Source: Auxenochlorella pyrenoidosa
Taxonomy: Eukaryota; Chlorophyta; Trebouxiophyceae; Chlorellales; Chlorellaceae
Direction: 5' to 3'
DNA length: 25,233 nt
NCBI GenBank assembly: GCA_001430745.1
Contig: KQ481983.1
Coordinates: 2,404,196-2,429,428, forward strand
Numbering within the stretch: the stretch's first letter is position 1; each line of letters begins with the position of its first letter. The notes beneath the pieces were generated by a model. The model was given only the letters and a program-made list of their open reading frames with translations, was not told the origin of the DNA and ran no database searches. The translations under genes and the position numbers were made by a program. Below are positions 10,156 through 19,930 of this stretch, piece after piece.

Positions 10156-13100
10156 ATGGGGGACTTGGAGAAGAATGTCGACGAGCCCCCATCGCTCCAG
10201 GCTATCCAGGAACGCCACAGCCGCTGCCGCCAGCCGCCGCTGGGCTGCCTGTCCCGCACCACCGCCACTGCCGCTGCCACTGCAGCAACCCAACGCGACA
10301 TTGCCAATCACTGCTCTCCCCTGCAGGACGCTACTTTGAAGATTGTCGAGGCAGCAGAGGCATTGGAGCGTCGGCAGCAGCTGCGAGAGCTGAATTTGGC
10401 GCCCGCACGCCCAGGTCGGCATGCAGGTGCTGCCGCCTGCACCCACTCTCACCTCTTGTGGGGCAAAGCCGCTGCTGACATAAGGCATGCTCTCTACCTC
10501 TGCAGGCGAGGCGGACCTGAAGAAGCTGGACAGCAGCATGAAGCGCAACAGCGCGCTGATCCGCAAACTGCGCACTCTGAGCGAGGAGTCGCGGGCGGCC
10601 CTGCTGGATGACATTGCCAAGACCAACCAGAGCAAGGTGGGGCATTGAACACCTTACCTTAAGTTAGGCAAATGAAGAGACGGAGGGGCATCTACCAGCA
10701 CAGCCTGGGAGCAGCCCGCATTGGGTGTGAGCACTCCTCTGCTGGGCGCACACGTCCTGCATGGGTGCCTGCCCCCCCGACAGGGCCTGCCCTGGTGTTT
10801 GTGCGCCTAATGATTGCAGTACGTCAGCGAGGTGGTGGGCGCCATTGCCGAGGCGCCGCTGAAGCTCAGAGACGTGCCGGCCGCGCTGGCCGTCTGCTCC
10901 GCGCTGCACCAGCGCTATGCCGACTTTGCAAGGGAGCTGGTGGCGGCGCTGGCCAAGCTGTGCGCCTCCACGGGTNNNNNNNNNNNNNNNNNNNNNNNNN
11001 NNNNNNNNNNNNNNNNNNNNNNNNNNNNNNNNNNNNNNNNNNNNNNNNNNNNNNNNNNNNNNNNNNNNNNNNNNNNNNNNNNNNNNNNNNNNNNNNNNNN
11101 NNNNNNNNNNNNNNNNNNNNNNNNNNNNNNNNNNNNNNNNNNNNNNNNNNNNNNNNNNNNNNNNNNNNNNNNNNNNNNNNNNNNNNNNNNNNNNNNNNNN
11201 NNNNNNNNNNNNNNNNNNNNNNNNNNNNNNNNNNNNNNNNNNNNNNNNNNNNNNNNNNNNNNNNNNNNNNNNNNNNNNNNNNNCGCGGCCGATGTCAGGA
11301 AGTCAGTTAAGAGGCTTGGCTTGCTGTCAGAGTTCTGCCACTCACGAACCCTGCCCTGTTCCGCCCTGCCCTGGCTGCCTGCTGTGTGTGCCTGGCCCCG
11401 CCTGCCATACAAGGCTAGCCTGCCTGGCTGCCCTTTTGCCTTGCTCTCAGCCCCCCAGACATTTGACCCACACCGCCTCGCCGCCATGGGATTGCCCGCC
11501 TGGCCGCAGACGAGGACAGGTCGGGGGTGGCTCGCAAGCGCGCTGTGCTGCGCCTGCTGGTGGAGCTGCAGCTGGCGGGCCTGTACAGCGCGCACAGCGT
11601 GCTGCTGGGCATCGTCAAGCAGCTGGCGGCGGCGGCAGACTTCCAGAGGGATCCAGAGGGGGCGCAGGCGGCGCTGAGCCTGCTGACGGCGCTGGCAAAG
11701 GCGGGCAGGGAGGAGCTGCTAGGCATGCCGCCCGCGCTGCCCGTGGCGCTGGCGCCCGACAGCCTGCCGAGCGGCGAGGCGGGCGGCAGCGGCCCCGAGG
11801 TGCAGGCGGCAGAGGCCTTCCGTGCCGCGGTAGGACGCTACGAGGCAGCGCTGGCGGGGCGGCACAGCCTGCCGCCAGAGGTGCAGGCCACGCTGCGCTC
11901 CGCGGTGGAGCGCTGCTTTGAGGGCGCATGCGGCGCCCTGACCGCTGCGCATGCGGCGCTGCAGGCGACCGAGGCAGAGAACGCGCGCATCCTGAACAGC
12001 AGGGGCGACCTGCCAGAGGACATGGCGGCGGCGTACGAGGCGCAGCGGAAAGGCTTCGAGGGGCTGCAGCGCGCTGCAGCGGGGCTGGCAGAGGTGCTGG
12101 ACCGGCCACTGCCGGAGCTGAAGCAAGCGGTGACGCGCATGGCGGCGGCAGCCGAGGAGCCGAGCGCCGAGGCAGAGCAGCACACGCAGCAGGTGCGGCG
12201 GCCCGGCGATGCACATGCAGCAAGTGCGCGCTCTTTGTGCAATGCAGCTGAAGCATCCTCGCTCTCCACCCTCCGGCCCAAGCACCCGGCTCAACACTGC
12301 CCCGTTCTCATGCCCTGCCTTCCCGCCCCTCCACCCTGGCCAAGCAGGTGTTTGAGGACGAGGAGACGCGGGCCTTTTACGAGTCCCTGGTGGACCTGCG
12401 GGCGGTGGTGCCAGCGGTGCTGCTGGGGGAGAAGGCCAAGGACGACCCTAGTCCAGGCGGCGAGGCAGCAGCAGAGGGATCAGATGGCGGCGGCGGCGGC
12501 GGCGGCGCCGCCGCAGCAGCAGCAGCAGGACAGCAGAAAGGGCCTCAGGGCTCAGCAGGCAGCACGAGCAGCAAGCAGGAGGGCCAGGGCTATGAAGACA
12601 TTCTGGAGGTGAGCGGGGACGGGCAGGCTCTAAATTGCTGGGACAGCTGCCGGCGCTGGCTATGCCGGTTTGGCATGCGCTTAGCCGCCCCCACTCCTGG
12701 CCAGCTGTCAGGCCTGACCCAGGTGCCAGCCCACAAGTGCCCCCCACCAACTGGCACCCCCCCTCCCCCTGCGCCGCCGTGAAGGGCAAGGGCGCTGAGG
12801 AGCAGCGTGAGCCCTCCCAGCTGGACCTGCTGCTGGCCCGCCTGCCCGGCTGCGTCAGCAAGGAGCTGGCGGACGAGCTGGCGGTGAACTTCTGCTACCA
12901 GCAGACCAAGGGGGCGCGCAAGCGGCTGGCCCGGGCGCTGGCGGCCGAGCTGCCGGTGGGCGCGCTGGCGCTGCTGCCCTACTACGCACGCATCACTGCC
13001 ACGCTGGCGCAGGTCTTCCCCGACATTGCGCAGGGTGGGTGCGCGGGGTCTGGGGGTGGTGCGGGTGGGGGAGGAGCGAGGACTGGCGGCACGTTCATGA

Positions 13101-16100
13101 GGGTCTGCGCAGGGTCACGAGTGTTCCAGAGATTTGCGAGCTTGAGGGCTCAAGGGGCGGCCGAGGCGCTGCAAGCCAGCCCTTTTCTTCCACGAGCGCA
13201 GCCCTCACCCACCTGCCGCGCCAGTGGTGGCCCACAAACCTCTAGCGTCCCCTCATCCGCCCCGCCCACCTGTCGCCACCCCGCGTGCGCAGCCGTGGTG
13301 GCGTACCTGGAGGGCGAGTTTGCCACCCTGGCGCGCTCCAAGGACGCCACCGCCCGCACCCTGGAGCCGCGCGTGCGCAACATGCGCTACGTGGCGGAGC
13401 TGGCCAAGTTCCGCCTCTTCCCGCCCGGCGCCGCCTTCTCCATGCTCAAGAGCCTGCTGGACGACTTTGCGGGGCACAACATCGACGCGGCCTGCGCCAT
13501 GGTGGAGACCGCGGGCCGCTTCTTCTTCAGGCAGGGGGCCGGGGGCGGGGCCGAGGCGCGCCCAGGGCAGCTGGGGGCGGCGGGGCCGGGGCTGCGCTTG
13601 CTTCAGAGCGCAGGGCAGGAGCATCCTGGTAGGCACAATTTGTGAGCAGAACGGCTGTTGCATTTCGCACTGCCTGGACTCGCCTTGGCATGATCCACTT
13701 CGTCGTCTTGATGCATCGTCCTCGGTTTGCCCTGAGGTGCGCGCGCTTGTGCCTCCCTCCCTCCCCCTCGCAGGCTGCCCGAGACCTCCACCCGCATGGC
13801 CAACTTCCTTGAGGTGATGATGAAGCTGCGCAACGCGCGCAACCTGGATGCGCGCCAGTCCTCGCTCGTCGACTCGGCCTACTTTGCCGTCAAGTCGGCA
13901 GACCGGGCGGCCATGCGCAAGCAGCGGTGAGCGGGGGTGGGTGGGTGGGTGGGTGGTGGTGGTGGTGTTGTGTGACGTGTGTGGTGGTGGTGGTGGTGGG
14001 GCAGGCAGGGGGCCAGGCAGGAAGACCGGGCTTTTGCTCACCAGAGGCCTGCCTGCCTTCAACTGTGGGCTGTACCTGCTCTCAGGGGTGGTTCTGCGCC
14101 CCAAGCCCACCACCTGGCTTGGCACTGCGACACCTGCGCCTCGCGCTCCCTTCCCACCCTCTGCCGAGCAGGCCCCCCATCCACGAGTACATCCGGCACC
14201 TGGTGTACGAACGGCTGCCCCTGGGCCAGGTCACAAAGGTGGGGGCGGTGCCGGCTTGCTCATGACACGCCTGGATTTCTTGACAGGTCAGCAAGGTCCA
14301 GGGGCAAGTGAAGGTTTGCATTGCGTGCGGCAGGCGGACTGGTGTCTGCACCTTGTGCGCGAGTAAGCACGCAGGTGCTGCGCGGCTGTACCTGCCGGCC
14401 GGTGCCCTCGGCCGGCCCCACCAGCTTGGTTCCCTGCTGCACCCGCCACGCAGGTGCTCAAAAAGCTGCGGCGGCTGCCCTGGGCAGAGCACGAGCGGCA
14501 CCTGGTGAAGACGCTGCTGCGCGCCTCGTACAAGGGGCGCTACTCGCAGATACCGCACATCGCGAGCCTGGCGGCGGGGCTGGCGCGGTACCACCCCTCT
14601 CTGGGGGTGGCCCTCGTGGACGAGGTGCTGGAGAGCATAGAGGCCGGGCTGGAGACGCCAGATGCGGGTGGGAAAATGCTTGCGCCGTGCACCCAGGTGC
14701 CCTGCGCCCTGGCCCTGGCTGTGCTGGGCCCCGGGGTGCAGTCCCCTCCCAGGGCAAGGCAGGCGCAGGCGCCGCACCGCCCCAAGCCGCTGTCCCCACT
14801 GTTGCGCGCCACCCCACCTCCACCCGGCCCCGCCCCGCCGCGCCCTGCCCCGCCCCCCAGGCCTGTACCAGCGGCGCGTGGCTGCGGTGCGCCTGCTGGG
14901 CGAGCTTTACAATTACAAGCTGGTCAACTCCCACGTCGTCTTTGCCACCCTGCACCTGCTGCTGGCCTACGGCCACGAGGCGGGCACGCCGCCAGAGGTC
15001 GCGCGGTGAGGCTGCATGGGCAGCAGCGCTTGTGGGGGGCTGTGGGTGTGACAGGATCTCCCGTGCAGAGAGGTGTGCGCCTGGGACGGAGCATGCGTTG
15101 CTTGACCCTGGGCAACCTTTCGAGTGTCCTCGCACACCGGACTGACACCCCTCCTGCTTGCCTCCCGCCCTGCCCCCGCAGCAAGCTGGACCCCCCGACC
15201 AACTACTTTCGCATCCGCCTGGTGTGCGGCCTGCTGGGGGTGTGCGGCCAGTACTTCACGCGCGGGGCGGCGCGCCGCAAGCTCGACCGCTTCCTGCCCT
15301 ACCTCCAGCGATACCTGCTGGCCAAGCCGCCGCTGCCGCTGGATGTCGAGTTTGATGTGCAGGTGGGGTCGGGCCAGCCGACTGCATGCCGGCCGCACGC
15401 TGGCTGTGTGGGGCTTTGCTGTGGGCAAAACGGATGCCGCTGCGATGTGGGTCTGCAGGAGGGGCGGGGCAGCGAGACCCGGGACATGGTCTGAGCAGCT
15501 GCCTGCCTGCCTGCTCCTGCCTCCCACCGAGCCCGCCTGCGCCTGCCCCCGGGACACCCAGCACCCCAGCCACTTTTCGCCTGCCTGCAGGACCTGTGGG
15601 ACCACCTGAAGGTCAGCCCACCCCAGTACGACTCGTACGAGGCCGCCTGCGCCGCGGTGGCTGAGATCGAAGCGGCCGAAGCGGCGGCGGCAGCCAGCGG
15701 GCTGGAGGCGATTGAGGAGGAGGAAGAGGAGGAGGAGGCGGAGGGCCCGGATGATGGCGGCTCGGATGCGGGCAGCGACGGCGAGGAGGAGGAGGAGGAG
15801 GGCGGGGAGGCGGATGAGGAGGATGAAGGGTGAGGCAGGGGCCGGGGCAATGAGCTCACACGTGAGGGCCGGGCTTGGTCAGCGTGGCCAAGCACTCTGC
15901 CGACCATTTGCGGTCGTGTGAGATGTGTTCATTAGCATGGCAAGTCATCCGGCACCTTTGTGCTGCGTCGTGCCGCCTTTGCAGGCCGGCGGGCGGCTCC
16001 GAGGGCGAGGAGGACGAGGAGGATGTGCGCATGCTGCGCCCTGCCACCTCAGCGCCCGTGGAGGTTGACGACGAGTTTGAGCGGGAGTTTGCACAGCTCA

Positions 16101-16734
16101 TGCTCGACCACCAGGGCAGGGGAGCCAGGCAGGCACCCGGTGGGCCAGGCGCTGGCGGGGCTGCTGGCCCCGCCGGCGGCCCGGCACTTCTGCCTGCAGC
16201 AGCGGCGCCACATGGCGGCGGCGACGGCGAGGCCGGCGGCGGCGGGGCGGGCGAGGCTGTGGCGTTCAAGGTGATGATGAAGCGCGGCGGGCGTGAGGAC
16301 CGGTCCAGGGAGCTGCGCATCCCGCTGTCGGCTGGCATGGCGGCGCACCTGCGGCAGAAGGAGGAGCGGGAGGCGGCGGAGAAGGCGGAGCTCAAGCGGC
16401 TGGTGCTGGAGGCCAACAAGCGGGACCAGCAGGCGCGCATGTGCTGGGGGTGGGGATGGGGGCCCACAACGAGAGGCACGGCAGGGGAGCCACCATCAGT
16501 TAGAGAGGGTGCAGCCACCCAGCCCAGTGTTTAAGAATGCAATGCCTGGAAACGATTGCTGGGGGCCATGCTGGCCAGGCAGTAATGAACTGAACTGCCT
16601 GCTTTCTTGCCCCTGCGCAGGAGCAGCAAGAGGCGCTGCGAGCAGCGCAGCTGGCGCGGAGGGCAGGCCCCGGTGCACGCGGTTACTATGGCCGCGGCGG
16701 TGGCGGTGGCCGCGGTGGCGGCAGCCTCCTCTGA
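10156..16734 (+). CDS. UPF2: UPF2, regulator of nonsense transcripts 2 (15 exons, about 1178 aa)
   Basis: UPF2 bridges UPF1 and UPF3 in nonsense-mediated mRNA decay. Exons: 10156-10414, 10506-10636, 10820-10973, 11510-12192, 12348-12608, 12785-13034, 13293-13530, 13774-13926, 14172-14238, 14454-14667, 14861-15005, 15182-15362, 15591-15829, 15985-16432, 16621-16734; 3537 nt, phases consistent. MIF4G-1 (about 85-385) has LDSSMKRNSALIRKL and YVSEVVGAI; MIF4G-2 (about 505-705) has ARLPGCVSKELADEL and DDFAGHNIDAACAMVETAGR; MIF4G-3 (about 715-925) has PPIHEYIRHLVYERL, LLGELYNYKLV and PLDVEFDVQ. An acidic linker follows, then the UPF1-binding region (RELRIPLSAG, LKRLVLEANKRD) and a short RGG-like end (GYYGRGGGGGRGGG). 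Introns 7 and 14 appear to be GC-AG; the acceptor of exon 6 (AAG) is unusual and could lie 6 nt later. A run of N falls within intron 3. Exon 1 includes an intron-like 126-nt in-frame stretch. Confidence 0.95.
10976..11283. other. Assembly gap (308 N)
   Basis: The bases are unresolved. The sequence before the gap ends in G|GT, a donor in phase 1, and the exon after it starts at 11510 in matching phase, so the gap most likely lies wholly within UPF2 intron 3 and removes no coding sequence. The true length may differ from 308. Confidence 0.95.
13531..13773 (+). other. GC-AG intron in UPF2 (intron 7)
   Basis: Exon 7 must end after TTCTTCTTCAG to join in frame to the conserved LPETSTRM segment. 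The next bases are GCAGGG, a GC donor; the acceptor is TCGCAG. A GT at 13629 would put the next exon in the wrong frame. Confidence 0.65.
13933..13953 (+). repeat. G-quadruplex-prone GGGT repeat in UPF2 intron 8
   Basis: A G5 run and four G3 runs, each separated by a single T, begin 6 nt inside the 5' splice site (GT at 13927). GGT repeats continue to about 13967. This meets the usual sequence rule for a stable intramolecular G-quadruplex in DNA and in the pre-mRNA. Confidence 0.8.
16433..16620 (+). other. Probable GC-AG intron in UPF2 (intron 14)
   Basis: To reach the RGG-rich C-terminal frame, exon 14 must end at a codon boundary; CAG|GCGCGC fits in phase 0. A GT at 16441-16442 would give a different C-terminus lacking the RGG pattern. 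The acceptor is GCGCAG. The donor is weak, so this is less sure than the other two GC-AG cases. Confidence 0.45.
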
Positions 16735-17036
16735 GGAATCTGGACTGGTTGTTGACTGTTGAACTTGCAGCACTGTTCTGACCTGCTTGTGTCTTGCCCG
16801 TTGCTCCTTGCCGGTTTTGGTGTTGAGTGCAGCACTGATTGCGTTATGCTTTGCACTTGTCAAGTCATGGAATCGCTTCAATCAGAGCACAGCGGGCCAG
16901 GGCGCACATGTCTCAGAGTTTCCGGGCTGTGCAAGCCGTCAGGAGTCAAGTAAATCGAGCTGAAGGAGGCAGCAACAAAGAAAGGAGAAGCAATGGAGGA
17001 TGAGGGAGCGGGAAGCAGGCGGGGAGTGCATGACAC
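16735..17036. other. Convergent 3' region between UPF2 and the propeller gene
   Basis: These 302 bp carry the 3'UTRs of two convergent genes. I found no TGTAA on either strand. The upstream half is T-rich in the plus sense, consistent with a UPF2 3'UTR. Confidence 0.5.
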
Positions 17037-19383
17037 TCAGGAGCTCTTTGCTGCCTCGTGCTGATGCCGCACAAAACGGGTTGGCGCGCCCAGGTGCCGT
17101 GGCGCCGCCTCGTCGCTGCGCGCCAGCCCCACGCCCCGCCACGCGCCGCCCTGCCGCTCCTGCCGCCCAGCGTAGTACAGCCGCCACTTGCCGCCGGCCA
17201 TGGACACGGCACAGGGGCAGCCCACCGCACCAGCGTCCCAGGCGCCTGCCTCGCCGCTGCCCTCGAGCACGGGGGCGGGGTGCCGCTGCCAGCCGCTCTT
17301 GCCGTCGTCGGAGACGGCCAGGCCGATGGAGCGGCCACCGTCGGCGGCCACGGCCTCGTAAAACATAAAGTACTTTTTGGTGTCGATGTCGCGGATGACG
17401 CAGCGCCCCGCGGCGCCGCGTGCATCAAAATCGTCGGGCGAGGAGCCGCCCTGCAGTGGGGGGGCAGAGGAGGGTTTGCTGCCTGGGTCACTCCCCTGTT
17501 GGGGAAAGGGCATGCCAACGAGCGGGCTCGCATAACAGTGCTCCGCTCGACCGCGCAATGGATGCTTGCTTCAAGGCAGCTGTCGGGGCGTGCGCCAGCG
17601 GCGCGCACTCTGGCCCTGCAAGCGGGCCCGCGTACCGTCCCCCCACCCCGCCCCACCTCGAACACGGGTCCCTGCTTGGTCCAGCGGAAGCCGTCTGGCG
17701 AGGTGGCCAGCCCCACCACAAACTTCTGCTTGCGCCGGTCGTATGAGTGGTAGAACAGGCGCATGTCGCGCGGGCCCGCGTTGACGACCTGCGGCGGCCC
17801 GGGGTGGGGGGGGGGCATGCAGCTGGCATGGGTGTTGTGGTGTTGGGCCAGGCACCCGCTGATGCCTGCCTGCATGCCTGCTCAGGCCCGGGGCTGGCCT
17901 GCCAGGGGGGCAGGGGCGCGGCCCGCGCACCGCAGCTGGGGCATGGCCCCCACCTGCCGCGCACGCTGGCCTCGCCTCGTGCAAGCGCACCACTGGGTGA
18001 GGGGCGGCAGGACCAGCAGGGGAGCCGCCCCGCCCGCCCCACCTGCGGGCCGCCGATGAAGAGCTCGTCCCACTCCCCGGGCTGGCCCACGTCAAACAGC
18101 GCGCCGCTGTGGTGGTCTGCCTCGATGCGCGCCCAGTTGCGGCCGTCCTGGCTCATGGCCAGGCCGGGGCGCAGGCGCAGGCCCTCCAGGTCGCCGCCCT
18201 CGCTGCCCGCCTCGTCCTGCACACCACCACCGGGAAGGAAGGGGGAGGGGTTGTGGGGGAGCAGCGTGGGTGTGCAGACCACGCAGGGCCTGGTGCCGTG
18301 CCCAAGTTGACGGGCTGCAGGAGCTGGGGGGCGACGCACCCACGCCACGCCCCCGCGCGCCGCCCCGGCCGCCCTACCTGGCTGGACAGCCCCGCCGGCA
18401 GCGGCACCGCCTCGAAGCTGCCGCCGCTGTAGAACATCCAGTACACGCCCTCGCCGCTGCTGACGCTGTTGGAGGACAGGATCTGCACGTCGCCCACCGC
18501 TAGGTGGCAGGTGTCAAACCACCACCAGTCGGCGTTGGGCTCCAGCACCCGCCCCACGTCCAGCGCGCGGCGGGGGCCACGCGCCCCCTCGATGCGCCCC
18601 TCGCCGCGCCGCCAGTTGATGCCGTCGGAGGAGACGGCCAGGCCTGCAGCGGGACGATTGTGGGCCCAGGGCGGAGTTGGCTGAGCGGTGGGTGCGTGCA
18701 CGGCCTGGCCGCAGGCAGCCATGGCGGCCACAGCCTTGGCGGCAGCCACAGGGGAAGAGTCGTGTTTGGATGGCGGTACAGCAGCACCATGCACTTGGCA
18801 TTGCCACCAGCTCCAGCCTTCCACCCACGATCATAGCAAAGAGGCGTTTGCAGGCATCTGAGCAGACCACTGCCGGCTGCGCACCGATGCTGCCAGAGGA
18901 GGGGAAGACGTCGTCCAGGTCCTTGCAGCCGGCAGAGCGGCCAGAGTACCACATGAACCAGCGCTGCTCGTCGTCGCCCAGGTAGTAGCGCACCACCGGG
19001 TGGCCCAAGCCCGCCTCGTCCCACGCGCCCGGCCCGCCGGCAGGCAGCAGCAAGCCAGGCTCGAGCGCGGCGGGAGTGGCGGTAGCGCCGGCAGCAGACC
19101 CGTTGCCGTCGCTACCTGCATCGCCGGCCTGCATGAAATCATGGCCGAATTGGCAGATCCGTGGGGCTGGGACGTTCAACCCACAAGAGATTGCAGCGCC
19201 AGCTCTTCCCTTTGCAGGCCGGATCGTTTCCCGCACCTGGCAGCGTAGAGGAGCTCTTGAACAGTTGTGAGGGTTGCGGGATCGCCTGCAAACGAACATC
19301 CGGCCCCTCGGAGTGCAGGGCGATAGCGCCTGCACGCAACCTTGCGCCTGGGGGCCTGGGAGGGCACTTTTCAAACACTGCAT
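17037..19383 (-). CDS. Five-bladed beta-propeller protein resembling GH43/GH32 (arabinanase/levansucrase/invertase fold; 5 exons, about 494 aa)
   Basis: Exons (complement): 18885-19383, 18378-18643, 18043-18216, 17657-17788 and 17037-17450, total 1485 nt with matching phases. Blade-like motifs repeat: VVRYYLGDDEQRWFMWYSGR, LAVSSDGINW, YWMFYSGG, RPGLAMSQDGRNWARIE, DMRLFYHSYD, GLATSPDGFRWTKQG, KYFMFYEAVAADGGRSIG, KWRLYYAGR. The pattern of W/F-Y-S followed by SxDGxxW is that of GH43/GH32-fold propellers, and the order and wording resemble a plant protein group annotated as arabinanase/levansucrase/invertase-like. Substrate and catalysis are unknown; I could not assign the acidic triad. The N-terminus is uncertain: ATG 19383 leads into ~85 basic, Cys- and Arg-containing residues that may be an organelle transit peptide, but a CAG|GTGCGG donor and a CAG acceptor near 19136 would also allow an in-phase intron there. 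Confidence 0.75.
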
Positions 19384-19930
19384 GGCTCTGAAATGTGTGG
19401 TCAATCAGCTTGAGACCGCAGGAGTGGCTGCTGTCGCAAAGGCAATCCTGGTGGCGCCACGCTGTGGGCGGCGCTGGGGAAGCCAAACTTGCTGCCAAAC
19501 TTGGACGGAAGTGCAGGAATGCCCCAGTTCAACCAGTTAGGATCTCACTTGCACTAGTGAGAATATCAATCCCGACAACAATTCTGATGCAACGTGCTTG
19601 CAACGCGAAACTGCAGCTGTCCTGTTGGCCTGTGCAAGCATTGCTGGAGCCGCTGCCGACAGAGCAAAGCTTGCAGCTTCAACCTTGCTTGGGCGGTTCA
19701 GCGCATAGACCAGCCTGGGTTGAGATTCAGTCATGCAAAGAGGTATTCAAGCTCTCCATCAGGCCAGCCAGTCCTGCTTGTTGGTGTGCAATGTCGAGCC
19801 TGCCGTGCTGCCTGGCGGGCACCCAACCCAAACCACTTCCTCGCTTCCGGAATGGTGATCCCCGCAAGCTTTTGTTTCAAGAAGACCTTCTGGTGTAAAT
19901 TCTAGCTTCCCAGGCTTTCGAGCTGCGAAA
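19384..19930. promoter_or_regulatory. Divergent promoter/5'UTR region
   Basis: This 547-bp space separates the propeller gene (minus) and the USP-like gene (plus). It is clearly less GC-rich than the coding regions. I see no coding exon with family similarity, no tRNA and no repeat in it; one or both 5'UTRs should lie here. Confidence 0.4.

Noticed and set aside
13531..13645. Extension of UPF2 exon 7 to a GTAGGC donor at 13629
   Set aside because: It would enter exon 8 in the wrong frame and insert a Gly-rich stretch absent from UPF2; the GC donor at 13531 restores the conserved frame.
16443..16534. Stop-containing extension of UPF2 exon 14
   Set aside because: It would end UPF2 with intron-like sequence and lose the Arg-Gly-rich end that follows a good acceptor at 16620.
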